Part shown: positions 41,226 through 50,912 of the stretch, one piece after another
Layout: the number at the start of each line of letters is the position of its first letter
Numbering within the stretch: the first letter of the stretch is position 1
Origin: Agromyces sp. LHK192
GTDB taxonomy: Bacteria > Actinomycetota > Actinomycetes > Actinomycetales > Microbacteriaceae
Length of the DNA: 64,000 nucleotides
Reading direction: 5' to 3'
Assembly (NCBI RefSeq): GCF_004006235.1
Contig: NZ_CP034753.1
Location: forward strand, 3,658,001-3,722,000
Made by a program: the position numbers and the translations under genes
The notes under the pieces: model-generated
Told to the model about the DNA's origin: nothing
Database searches by the model: none
The model's input: only the letters and a program-made list of their open reading frames with translations

Positions 41226-41801
41226 CTACTCGACAACCACGATGTAGGCGTCGTGCGCTTCGGCCCAGTCGGTTGCTGCGGCGACCATCGCGTCTCGATC
41301 GCTGGTGCCGATCAGTCCGGTCCCTCCGGATTCGTCGACGGAGGAGATCGTGATCCATGCACCCCAACCCCAGTAGACGATGACAACGGCGCGCCCAATC
41401 GCGTCCGCGTACGAGGTTGCTACCTCGCGGATGCTTCGTTCGCCCGCCGTAGGCGCAAACTCATCGTCGGCCTGGGCTAGGGCCACACCAGCGGCTGCGT
41501 CGGCGACGATCTGGTCGATGACCGGCTGCGGGAGGGGTTGACCGGGTGTCACGATGACGACCGTGCCATCGTGAAGCGTGATGTCGCGAGAGGCGTGCCT
41601 CGCGATCACTTGCTTCTCGTGCTCGGAGAGCTCACCGTCCCCGTCCGAGTCCCCATCGATCGGCGCGGGCGCCGCCGTGGCGGCCGCGCTCGGGATCGCT
41701 TCGGCGGAGGGCAAGAACGAACCGTCCACGCTTGCACAGCCGGTGAGCAGGGGAAGCATCAGCAGCGCGGTGAGGGCGACACGGCCGGTTCGAGTCTTCA
41801 T
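41226..41801 (-). CDS. Lipoprotein with EF-hand-like calcium loop
   Basis: The 191-residue protein has a signal peptide with lipobox LLTGC (MKTRTGRVALTALLMLPLLT). The mature part carries DSDGDGELSEHE near residue 52, a textbook EF-hand loop with Asp at 1, 3 and 5, Gly at 6 and Glu at 12. It is followed by a conserved-looking C-terminal domain with VVIVYWGWGAWITISSVDES and ATDWAEAHDAYIVVVE. Calcium binding outside the membrane is a fair inference; a single EF loop (excalibur- or dockerin-like) is common in bacterial surface proteins. ATG at 41801. Confidence 0.68.
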   Translation of the reverse strand: MKTRTGRVALTALLMLPLLTGCASVDGSFLPSAEAIPSAAATAAPAPIDGDSDGDGELSEHEKQVIARHASRDITLHDGTVVIVTPGQPLPQPVIDQIVADAAAGVALAQADDEFAPTAGERSIREVATSYADAIGRAVVIVYWGWGAWITISSVDESGGTGLIGTSDRDAMVAAATDWAEAHDAYIVVVE

Positions 41802-41870
41802 CACGCGGCGAATCTATCGCCGGCCGCCGATGGTAGCGCTCGATGCTCGCGGTGTTCGTGCCGCATTATT

Positions 41871-42121
41871 TCGCCCAGATCAGTCCGAGTACTCGTCGGG
41901 TGGGCCTACACCGCGGCGCTACTGGTGATCGCGTTCGCCGTAGTTCAGCTTGCCGCGCTGGCATCGTTGCGCGGCGCCCATGCCGGCTGGACGAGGACGA
42001 ATGGACGGTGTGGAGCCCGGAGGACGCCCTGTGCCCGCCCTGGATATGCTCGGCTCCGACCGACATGTCGCCGTCGCACCGCCCGCCCGTCTCGAAGGAC
42101 CCGGATGCCACCCACCCGTAG
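41871..42121 (+). pseudogene. Frameshifted small membrane protein gene
   Basis: One plus frame encodes a credible transmembrane segment (VLVGWAYTAALLVIAFAVVQ, LAALASLRGAHAG), and near 41985 the coding character moves to another frame (LDEDEWTVWSPEDALCPPW, then a Pro/Ser tail to TAG at 42121). Together they make a plausible 80-residue membrane protein split by a single-base change. No start codon is obvious. The tail overlaps the start of the large surface-protein gene by 17 bp. A sequencing error is possible. Confidence 0.4.
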
Positions 42122-45071
42122 CGCACGATGGATCTCGATCGTCATCGCAATCGCCTCCCTCCTCGTGCTCACGGCTCCCGTGCCGTCCGCGTCCGCCTCC
42201 GCTCCCGAACAATCCGTGTATGGCTCTACCGCCGTGATGGACACCGCCGGCACCCCCCTCGTCGACGCCTACGTCCTGCTCGATCCGGTCGCTGGGGGCG
42301 GCCAGGTCGTCGCGAAGACCGATACGGACGGGATCGCGACGTTCACGGACGCGCCGCAGGAACCGACTGAGTACCGCATGCGCGTGAATTGGACATGGAT
42401 CGACCAATCGGGCCTGTGGTACCGCGTCGCCGACGGCTTCTCCGCCGACGGGGGAACCCCTGCGACGGTGGTCATCAGCTCGAGCCAGGGTGATCACCGG
42501 CTGGAGGCACGAATCCCAGTGCGGCTCGGCACCGGGAGCGTCTCCGGCACGGTGACCGCGCCTGATGGGAACGCGGTCCCGGGAGCACACGTCGAGGTCC
42601 GTGGGCGGGGATCAGGTTTCGTGACGGCGAATTCAGCCGGCGCCTTCCTAGTGCCGCATGTCCCACCGGGCACATTCCAGGTCACGGCGAGCTGCACCTG
42701 TGAGGTGACCGGAGCCCCGTTCGGCGCGCTGCCATCGTCGCCGATCACCGTCACCCTCGTGGAGGGAGAGCAGCTTCTCGGCACCGATGTGCAGCTCCGG
42801 GCCAAAGGGCGCATCAGCGGATCGCTCGTGCGCGAGAACGCAGAGGGAAGTCGTTCTCCGGTCGTCGATCCAACGCGCGCGGTCGTCGTGTACCGGGAGG
42901 GATTCGCGCCGACGAAGCAGTTCGCGTCGTACAAGGTGCTCTCCGCGCCGGACGGCTCCTGGTCGCAACACCTGGAACCGGGTCGGTACCAGGTCGTCTT
43001 CGGCCGCTATCTGACACCACTGGGCGCGGCGAACAAGGTCTTCGTACCCGATCAGTACTACTCCGTGGGGCAGTCTGCGTCCAAGGCGACGGTGGTGTCG
43101 GTGGAAGCCGGGATCGGGGCGACCGGGATCGATGCCGTATATCCCGACACGGAACCGCTCACCGTCGGGCCGGTCCACTCGTCGATCGTGATCGCGGACC
43201 GCGACGGCAGGCGGGTGCCCGGCGCCGTCACCGTCGTCACGCCCGTCATGAGCGGCGAGTCCTTCCGATCAGCATCCGATCAGGGCGGGTGGTCGTCGTT
43301 CCACGCCGCCCCTTACCTGCCCACGCTCGCGGAACTGCGGATCGAGCACCGCCGCGAAACCTGGGTGTACACGACCTCCGGGTTCGTGCCCGATACCACC
43401 GGCGCAGTGCCGCTGCCGATCTGGATCCGTGCGGGTGGCGGCGAGGGGATCACCCTCCGAGACCGGCTCCCGTTTCGCCTCGGTTCGGGATCCATCGAAG
43501 GCACCGTCACGGCCGGATGGGACCAGGGGAAGTCGGTTCGCGCGACGCTGACCACGCCGACCGGTGACGTCATCGCACAGACCTGGACTGAGGGGGTGGA
43601 TCTTGCGTACACCTTCCGCGACATCCCCGACGGCGACTACCGGATCTCGTTCGACCATCCGTCGCCCGACCTCGACCGAGCTCCATTCGGTCTCGACGTG
43701 AGGTGGTACCGGAACTCCGCGAGCCTGCACGGCGCAACACCCGTGACCGTCGCCGGGGGTGCCGCCGTCGAACTGGATCACCAGACCTTGGCGGCTCGCG
43801 GCAGAATCAGCGGTGCGATTCGAACTGCGGCTCCGGGCGGTGGATCGAAGCCACTCACGGACCGAGTGATCGCCGTGTACCCAGCACACTCGTCGCCGAC
43901 GTCGTCTGATGCCGGCTACTCGACGGTCGATGCCGATGGCGCGTGGTCGATCGACCTGCAGCCCGGTGCGTATCGGGTCGCGTTCGGGGTCGGCGAGGGG
44001 TCATCGTTCGTCGTAGAGCACTACCACGGCGGCGGCTCATCGGCGGAAGCCGTCATCCTCGAGGTCCGGGCCGCGGTTGAGATCCCGCACATCGATCGCA
44101 CCTACCCGATCGAACCGGAACCGGAACCGGAACCGGAACCGAAGGAGCCTGTCGTCCGATTGGCAGGCCCCGACCGGTTCGCGACGGCAGCCGCGATCTC
44201 CGCGGCCGCGTTCGCCCCAGGGGTGGAAACCGCGTACATCGCTTCCGGCGCCAATTTCCCCGACGCCCTCGCTGGCGCCGCAGCGGCCGGATCCTCCGAC
44301 TCGCCCGTCCTCCTCGTCCCCGCAGACGGCTCGCTCCCGGACAACGTCCGAACCGAACTCACCCGCCTCGAGCCGAAGCAGATCATCATCCTCGGCAGCC
44401 CCGCCAGCATCGCCGCCACCATCAACGACCGACTCCGTTCCCTCACCTCCGGCGAAGTCGTCCGATTGGCAGGCCCCGACCGGTTCGCGACGGCAGCCGC
44501 GATCTCCGCGGCCGCGTTCGCCCCAGGGGTGGAAACCGCGTACATCGCTTCCGGCGCCAATTTCCCCGACGCCCTCGCCGGCGCCGCAGCGGCCGGATCC
44601 TCCGACTCGCCCGTCCTCCTCGTCCCCGCAGACGGCTCGCTCCCGGACAACGTCCGAACCGAACTCACCCGCCTCGAGCCGAAGCAGATCATCATCCTCG
44701 GCAGCCCCGCCAGCATCGCCGCCACCATCAACGACCGACTCCGTTCCCTCACCTCCGGCGAAGTCGTCCGATTGGCAGGCCCCGACCGGTTCGCGACGGC
44801 AGCCGCGATCTCCGCGGCCGCGTTCGCCCCAGGGGTGGAAACCGCGTACATCGCTTCCGGCGCCAATTTCCCCGACGCCCTCGCCGGCGCCGCAGCGGCC
44901 GGATCCTCCGACTCGCCCGTCCTCCTCGTCCCCGCAGACGGCTCGCTCCCGGACAGCGTCCGAACCGAACTCACCCGCCTCGAGCCGAAGCAGATCATCA
45001 TCCTCGGCAGCCCCGCCAGCATCGCCGCCACCATCAACGACCGACTCCGTTCCCTCACTCGGCCGGGTTGA
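42105..45071 (+). CDS. Secreted surface protein: carboxypeptidase-regulatory-like domains plus three CWB2 repeats
   Basis: The 988-residue protein has a signal peptide (MPPTRSARWISIVIAIASLL, cut near ASA) and several prealbumin-like modules, each announced by a glycine-rich strand: GSVSGTVTAPDGNAVPGAHV, GRISGSLVRENAEGSRSPVV, GSIEGTVTAGWDQGKSVRAT, GRISGAIRTAAPGGGSKPLT. A Glu-Pro hinge (about residues 670-680) leads into three tandem cell-wall-binding 2 repeats of 102 residues each (VVRLAGPDRFATAAAISAAA, ASGANFPDALAGAAAAG). CWB2 repeats hold proteins non-covalently in the wall. ATG at 42105 follows AAGGA. The three repeats are almost identical at DNA level, pointing to recent amplification. A role in adhesion or envelope structure is inferred. 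Confidence 0.88.
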   Translation: MPPTRSARWISIVIAIASLLVLTAPVPSASASAPEQSVYGSTAVMDTAGTPLVDAYVLLDPVAGGGQVVAKTDTDGIATFTDAPQEPTEYRMRVNWTWIDQSGLWYRVADGFSADGGTPATVVISSSQGDHRLEARIPVRLGTGSVSGTVTAPDGNAVPGAHVEVRGRGSGFVTANSAGAFLVPHVPPGTFQVTASCTCEVTGAPFGALPSSPITVTLVEGEQLLGTDVQLRAKGRISGSLVRENAEGSRSPVVDPTRAVVVYREGFAPTKQFASYKVLSAPDGSWSQHLEPGRYQVVFGRYLTPLGAANKVFVPDQYYSVGQSASKATVVSVEAGIGATGIDAVYPDTEPLTVGPVHSSIVIADRDGRRVPGAVTVVTPVMSGESFRSASDQGGWSSFHAAPYLPTLAELRIEHRRETWVYTTSGFVPDTTGAVPLPIWIRAGGGEGITLRDRLPFRLGSGSIEGTVTAGWDQGKSVRATLTTPTGDVIAQTWTEGVDLAYTFRDIPDGDYRISFDHPSPDLDRAPFGLDVRWYRNSASLHGATPVTVAGGAAVELDHQTLAARGRISGAIRTAAPGGGSKPLTDRVIAVYPAHSSPTSSDAGYSTVDADGAWSIDLQPGAYRVAFGVGEGSSFVVEHYHGGGSSAEAVILEVRAAVEIPHIDRTYPIEPEPEPEPEPKEPVVRLAGPDRFATAAAISAAAFAPGVETAYIASGANFPDALAGAAAAGSSDSPVLLVPADGSLPDNVRTELTRLEPKQIIILGSPASIAATINDRLRSLTSGEVVRLAGPDRFATAAAISAAAFAPGVETAYIASGANFPDALAGAAAAGSSDSPVLLVPADGSLPDNVRTELTRLEPKQIIILGSPASIAATINDRLRSLTSGEVVRLAGPDRFATAAAISAAAFAPGVETAYIASGANFPDALAGAAAAGSSDSPVLLVPADGSLPDSVRTELTRLEPKQIIILGSPASIAATINDRLRSLTRPG
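44151..45068. repeat. Three near-identical 306-bp direct repeats
   Basis: Copies begin at 44151, 44457 and 44763. I see only isolated substitutions, such as GCTGGCGCC versus GCCGGCGCC and GACAACGTC versus GACAGCGTC. Each encodes one 102-residue CWB2 module in frame, so copy number can change without breaking the protein. The last copy runs into the stop region. Confidence 0.93.
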
Positions 45072-45105
45072 GTCGACCCTGCGCGCTCCGCGGCCGCAGT
45101 ACGAA

Positions 45106-46107
45106 TCAGCCGGCGGATGCCTCGACCGGCGCACGGCGCCGACCCAGGCGCAGCCGCCCCTGCGCGAACAGGATGCCGACGAGCACGAGCACCGCGCCGG
45201 CCGGTTCGTGCCAGCTCAGCCGCTCGCCGAGCAGGAGCAGGCCCAATGCGACGCCGACGACGGGCGTGATGTACGTCACCGTCGACGTGCCCGTCGGCCC
45301 CCAGGCGCGCAGCACGTTGATGTTCCAGATGTACGCGAGCCCGGTGCCGAGGATGCCGAGCGCGAGGAGCGAGCCCACCACCGCCCAGTCGAGCTCGACC
45401 GGCTCGAGCGCGAGCCACGGCGTGAGCAGGAGCATCACGACCGCCGACACCCCGATCGACAGGAACGCGAACGTCGCGGGCGCGATCGGCCGGTGGCTCA
45501 GGAACCGGCGCTGATACCCGAACGTGAACCCGTAGCAGAGGGTCGCGACGAGGCACGCGAGCTGACCGGCGAGGCTGCCGGTGAGCCCGGCGAGCTGCCA
45601 CGGTGCGATGACGACGAGCACGCCGAGGATCCCGAGGCCGACACCGAACCACCGGCTGCCGCCCAGCCGTTCGACCCGGAACACGAGCGTCGCCATGAGC
45701 GCGGTCATGATCGGGGTGGTCGCGTTGTAGATCGACGCGAGGCTCGACGACACGTACTGCTCGGCCCACGCGAAGCACAGGTACGGGATCACGCACGTCG
45801 TGAACGACACCACGAGGAAGTGCAGCCACACGATCGGCTCACGCGGCAGCAGGGGCCCCGGCCGCCCGTCGGCACCCGCGATCCGCGGACGCATGACCGC
45901 CACGATCACGGCGAGCGCGATGCCGCCGAGCACGGTGCGCGACCACGCGACCTGCCCGAACGAGACCCCCTCGAGCGCGACCTTCATGAAGAGGAAGCTC
46001 GACCCCCACACGATGCCCATGGCGATGAACTGGAGCCACGCCGACACCGGTCCGGTGCGGGTGACGGATGCCTCGGCCGAGACCTCGGGGGTGGTGCGAA
46101 CGCTCAC
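45106..46107 (-). CDS. EamA/DMT-family transporter
   Basis: The 333-residue protein has ten hydrophobic segments in two EamA halves (FIAMGIVWGSSFLFMKVALE opening the first; PIMTALMATLVF and VTYITPVVGVALGLLLLGER in typical positions). Such drug/metabolite transporters export amino acids or other small molecules. The GTG at 46107 (MSVRTTPEVSAEASV) gives a soluble tail of about 25 residues before the first helix; a later GTG is possible. It is convergent with the surface-protein gene and divergent from lspA. Confidence 0.88.
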   Translation of the reverse strand: MSVRTTPEVSAEASVTRTGPVSAWLQFIAMGIVWGSSFLFMKVALEGVSFGQVAWSRTVLGGIALAVIVAVMRPRIAGADGRPGPLLPREPIVWLHFLVVSFTTCVIPYLCFAWAEQYVSSSLASIYNATTPIMTALMATLVFRVERLGGSRWFGVGLGILGVLVVIAPWQLAGLTGSLAGQLACLVATLCYGFTFGYQRRFLSHRPIAPATFAFLSIGVSAVVMLLLTPWLALEPVELDWAVVGSLLALGILGTGLAYIWNINVLRAWGPTGTSTVTYITPVVGVALGLLLLGERLSWHEPAGAVLVLVGILFAQGRLRLGRRRAPVEASAG

Positions 46108-46270
46108 CGGTCGAGCGTACGGCGGCCCGGGGGCGACGGCATCCCCGCCCGAGCACGCTGTCCGGAATCCGCCGAAGGTCGGCAGCCGCGGTGGAATCCG
46201 GGAGGCCAGGCGGAGTTCTGCAGCCTCCGGGGAGTTCGGCGGCCCCGGGCGCGCCTGCGAAGATGGAGGC

Positions 46271-46810
46271 ATGCCCGCCAGAACCCCGAAGTGGACGACC
46301 GCCGCGCCCTGGATCGCCATCGCGATCGCGGTGGTCGTGATCGTCGTCGACCAGCTCACGAAGATCTGGGCCGAGGCATCCCTGACGACGACCGAGCGCA
46401 TCGAGCTGGTCGGCGACCTGCTCGGCCTGCAGCTCGCGTACAACCCCGGCGCCGCGTTCTCGATCGGCGAGGGCTCGACGTGGATCTTCACGATCCTCTC
46501 GGGGGTCGGTGTCGTCGTCGCGGCGTGGTTCGCCTGGCGTACGCGCTCGCGCGCGTGGGCGATCTGCCTCGGGCTGCTGCTGGGCGGCGCGACCACGCAC
46601 TTCCTCGACCGGCTGCTGCGGCAGCCCTCGTTCGGGCAGGGCCACGTCGTCGACTTCATCGCCTACCTGAACTGGTTCATCGGCAACGTCGCCGACATCG
46701 CGTTGTTCGCCGGAGCGGTGATGCTCGTCGTGCTGTTCGCTCTCGGCATCGAGCAGCGCCCGCACGACGACGAGGCCCCGGCGGAGGAGACGGCCCCGGT
46801 CGTCGAGTAG
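46271..46810 (+). CDS. lspA: Lipoprotein signal peptidase (LspA)
   Basis: The 179-residue membrane aspartyl protease cleaves prolipoprotein signal peptides after Lgt acts. It has four hydrophobic segments, the early DQLTKIWAE motif, NPGAAFSIGEGSTWIFTI, and the two catalytic aspartates Asp128 (GHVVDF) and Asp142 (GNVADIAL). The usual GGALGNLIDR segment reads GGATTHFLDR here, a variation seen in some Actinobacteria. ATG at 46271 after GGAGG. A charged C-terminal tail (HDDEAPAEETAPVVE) is lineage-specific. It serves the several lipoproteins encoded nearby. Confidence 0.93.
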   Translation: MPARTPKWTTAAPWIAIAIAVVVIVVDQLTKIWAEASLTTTERIELVGDLLGLQLAYNPGAAFSIGEGSTWIFTILSGVGVVVAAWFAWRTRSRAWAICLGLLLGGATTHFLDRLLRQPSFGQGHVVDFIAYLNWFIGNVADIALFAGAVMLVVLFALGIEQRPHDDEAPAEETAPVVE

Positions 46811-46894
46811 GCGCGCAGCCCTATCGAGACGCCCGCGCGGAGCGCCGCGTCGAGACCCTCCCGCTCCGCGCGCCACGCGCCTAGGCTGGCCCGC

Positions 46895-48295
<1,401 letters not shown>

Positions 48296-48328
48296 GGGCG
48301 GATGCCCCGGGAGGAAGGCGGGTCGAAC

Positions 48329-48526
48329 ATGAACTGGGTGCTGATCGTGCTCGGCGCACTGCTGACGGCCTCAGGCGTGGTCTGGACGTTCCAGGGACTG
48401 GGCGTCCTGCCCGGCTCCGCCATGAGCGGCGTCACGCTCTGGGCGATCGTCGGGCCGATCGTGGCCGTGGTCGGCATCGCCCTCCTCCTCTGGGGCGTCG
48501 CCCGGCGCCGGCGCATCCGCCGATAA
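48329..48526 (+). CDS. Small two-helix membrane protein
   Basis: A 65-residue protein MNWVLIVLGALLTASGVVWT with a second helix WAIVGPIVAVVGIALLLWGV and a basic end RRRRIRR. It starts 33 bp after lpd, with GGAGG and AAGG sequences upstream; an in-frame ATG at 48302 is an alternative. It is probably the last gene of the lpd transcript, which ends at the hairpin 48557-48590. Small proteins of this type are common in Actinobacteria; the function is unknown. Confidence 0.7.
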   Translation: MNWVLIVLGALLTASGVVWTFQGLGVLPGSAMSGVTLWAIVGPIVAVVGIALLLWGVARRRRIRR

Positions 48527-48556
48527 CCGTCCTGTTCCTCTGGTACGGCTCCGCGC

Positions 48557-48590
48557 GAAGGGGGCGGATGCCGAAGCATCCGCCCCCTTC
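48557..48590. terminator. Strong bidirectional hairpin terminator
   Basis: GAAGGGGGCGGATGC (48557-48571) pairs perfectly with GCATCCGCCCCCTTC (48576-48590), loop CGAA. It stands between the convergent lpd-side transcript and the symporter transcript. The stem is nearly the same sequence as the one at 56531-56564. Confidence 0.85.
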
Positions 48591-48680
48591 CGAGGTTTCG
48601 ACACGGCTGGGCAGGCGATGTCCTGCCGCATCGATCCGGTTGCCGGCGGCGGGTTCTCCCCACCCGCCGCCGGGGTCTTC

Positions 48681-48726
48681 GACCGGACGGGCGCCCGCCC
48701 CCTCGGGCTGCCCGGCCGGTCCGGTC
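48681..48726. terminator. Hairpin directly after symporter gene
   Basis: GACCGGAC (48681-48688) and GTCCGGTC (48719-48726) pair, with GGGC/GCCC able to extend the stem. The right arm touches the symporter stop codon at 48727. Confidence 0.5.
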
Positions 48727-50340
48727 CTAGTGGTCGACCGCCTTCTCGGCTCCGACACCGGTGAGCGAACGCACCTCCATCTCGGACTGCTTGAGCGGGT
48801 CCTCCGTGCCCTTGTCGAGCACCGTGCCGAGCCAGCCCAGGAAGAACGCGAGCGGGATCGAGATGATGCCGGGGTTGGACAGCGGGAAGATCGCGAAGTC
48901 GATCGTCTCGGTCTTCAGCATGCTCGTCTCGGAGCCCGAGACGACCGGCGAGAAGATGATGAGGACGATCGCCGAGATCAGGCCGCCGTACATGCTCCAG
49001 AGGGCGCCCTTCGTGGTGAAGCGCTTCCAGAAGAGCGAGTAGACGATCGTCGGCAGGTTGGCCGACGCGGCCACGGCGAACGCGAGCGCCACGAGGAACG
49101 CGACGTTCTGGCCGTTCGCCCCGATGCCGCCGATGATCGCGACGACGCCGATGATGAGCACCGTGCGGCGGGCGACCTTGACCTCGGCGCCCGGCTCGGG
49201 CTTGCCCTTCTTCACGACCGACGCGTAGATGTCGTGCGCGAAGCTCGCTGCCGCGGTGATCGTGAGGCCGGCGACGACCGCGAGGATCGTCGCGAACGCG
49301 ATCGCCGAGATGAGTCCCAGCAGCAGCGGTCCGCCGAGTTCGAACGCGAGCAGCGGTGCCGCCGAGTTGGGTCCGCCGGGCGCGGCCGCGATCACCTCGG
49401 GGCCGACGAGCGCGGCAGCGCCGTAGCCGAGCACCAGGGTGAACACGTAGAAGATGCCGATCAGCCAGATCGCCCAGACGACCGACTTGCGGGCCTCCTT
49501 CGCGGTGGGCACGGTGTAGAACCGCATCAGCACGTGCGGCAGCGCGGCGGTGCCGAGCACGAGCGCGAGGCCGAGCGAGACGAAGTCGATCTTCGAGACG
49601 TCGGAGACGCCGTACTTGAGTCCCGGGTCGAGGATGGCCGGGTTGCCGGCGACCTCCACGGCCTTGTCGAGCAGCGCCGAGAAGTCGAACCCGTTGATCG
49701 CGAGCACCCAGACGGTCATCAGGCCGGCGCCCGCGATGAGCAGCACCGCCTTGATGATCTGCACCCACGTGGTGCCCTTCATGCCGCCGATGAGCACGTA
49801 CAGGATCATCAGCGCACCGACGACAGTGATGACGAGCGCCTGGCCGAGCTGGTCGCCGACGCCGAGCAGCAGCGACACGAGTCCGCCGGCGCCGGCCATC
49901 TGGGCGAGCAGGTAGAAGAAGCAGACGACGAGGGTCGTGGTCGCGGCGGCGATGCGCACGGGGCGCTGCTTGAGGCGGAACGACAGGACGTCGGCCATCG
50001 TGAACTTGCCGGTGTTGCGCAGGAGTTCGGCGACCAGCAGCAGGGCCACGAGCCACGCGACGAGGAATCCGATCGAGTAGAGGAACCCGTCGTACCCGGT
50101 CATGGCGATCGCGCCGACGATGCCGAGGAAGGACGCCGCCGACAGGTAGTCGCCCGCGATGGCGGAGCCGTTCTGGCCGCCCGTGAACGAGCGCCCGGCG
50201 GCGTAGTAGTCGGCGGCGGTCTTGTTGTTCCGGCTGGCGCGGAACACGATGACCATGGTGACGGCGACGAACGCGCCGAAGATGGCGATGTTGAGCCACG
50301 GCTCGCCGGGCGAGGTCGTGGCGGCTTCGAGGTGCAGCAT
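48727..50340 (-). CDS. Sodium:solute symporter, ActP/MctC-like (acetate/monocarboxylate)
   Basis: The 537-residue SSS-family transporter has about 13 hydrophobic segments. Landmarks include DYYAAGRSFTGGQNGSAIAG, DYLSAASFLGIVGAIAMTGY, GTAALPHVLMRFYTVPTAKE and FATILAVVAGLTITAAASFA, which match cation/acetate symporters of the ActP and MctC group. The ATG at 50340 overlaps the TGA of the DUF485 gene by one base (TGATG). The DUF485-ActP pair is conserved in acetate uptake operons. Acetate or a short monocarboxylate is therefore the likely substrate. Confidence 0.93.
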   Translation of the reverse strand: MLHLEAATTSPGEPWLNIAIFGAFVAVTMVIVFRASRNNKTAADYYAAGRSFTGGQNGSAIAGDYLSAASFLGIVGAIAMTGYDGFLYSIGFLVAWLVALLLVAELLRNTGKFTMADVLSFRLKQRPVRIAAATTTLVVCFFYLLAQMAGAGGLVSLLLGVGDQLGQALVITVVGALMILYVLIGGMKGTTWVQIIKAVLLIAGAGLMTVWVLAINGFDFSALLDKAVEVAGNPAILDPGLKYGVSDVSKIDFVSLGLALVLGTAALPHVLMRFYTVPTAKEARKSVVWAIWLIGIFYVFTLVLGYGAAALVGPEVIAAAPGGPNSAAPLLAFELGGPLLLGLISAIAFATILAVVAGLTITAAASFAHDIYASVVKKGKPEPGAEVKVARRTVLIIGVVAIIGGIGANGQNVAFLVALAFAVAASANLPTIVYSLFWKRFTTKGALWSMYGGLISAIVLIIFSPVVSGSETSMLKTETIDFAIFPLSNPGIISIPLAFFLGWLGTVLDKGTEDPLKQSEMEVRSLTGVGAEKAVDH

Positions 50341-50747
50341 CAGCGGGTCACCCCCTCGGCGTCGGTGCCCGTCGTGGCGGTGCCGGCGGCGGCCAGGTCG
50401 AAGTCGCCCTGCTCGATCTCGTCGCGCAGCTGCTCGGCCTTCGGGTCGAGGTGCTTGTTCGCGTAGCTCACGTACCACATGGTCACGGCGAACGTCGTGA
50501 CGACCTGGGCGAGGCCGAGGATCATCGCGAGGTTCACGCTGCCGAACACGCGAGTCGACATGAAGTCGTGCGCGTACACGGCCAGCAGCACGTAGGCGAG
50601 GTACCAGACGAGGCAGGCACCGAGGACGGGGAACACGAAGCTGCGGTGGGTCCGCCGCAGCTTCTGGAATTCAGGTGATGCTTGCACGGCGGGGTAGTCG
50701 ACGCGGTCCAGCGCCGTCTGCTCCGCACTCAGGGCGTCGTTGCCCAT
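50340..50747 (-). CDS. DUF485 small membrane protein
   Basis: A 135-residue protein with the DUF485 core: FQKLRRTHRSFVFPVLGACL, then YVLLAVYAHDFMSTRVFGSV and ILGLAQVVTTFAVTMWYVSY. Two membrane helices with a conserved soluble N-terminus. These proteins (YjcH in E. coli) are encoded next to ActP symporters and presumably assist them. ATG at 50747 follows GAAGGAG. It is divergent from the sensor kinase gene with a 165-bp shared promoter region. Confidence 0.92.
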   Translation of the reverse strand: MGNDALSAEQTALDRVDYPAVQASPEFQKLRRTHRSFVFPVLGACLVWYLAYVLLAVYAHDFMSTRVFGSVNLAMILGLAQVVTTFAVTMWYVSYANKHLDPKAEQLRDEIEQGDFDLAAAGTATTGTDAEGVTR

Positions 50748-50912
50748 GGCGTCTCTCCTTCGAGGGGGTCCGGCGAGGCGGCAGCCACGCCGCTGCCATG
50801 CTCCCGATCCCGGCGACCGGCCGGAAGGCTTCGCCGCTCGTCGTCGCCGAACGGCGCGGAAGCTGCGACGAACGGCGCGCGTGCACCGCTCAACGGCGGC
50901 TACCGTGGGGGG

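Noticed and set aside
44037..46884. Long frames on both strands through the CWB2 repeats
   Set aside because: The 306-bp repeats keep all frames open; only the frame with signal peptide, prealbumin-like modules and the CWB2 motif PDRFATA is meaningful.
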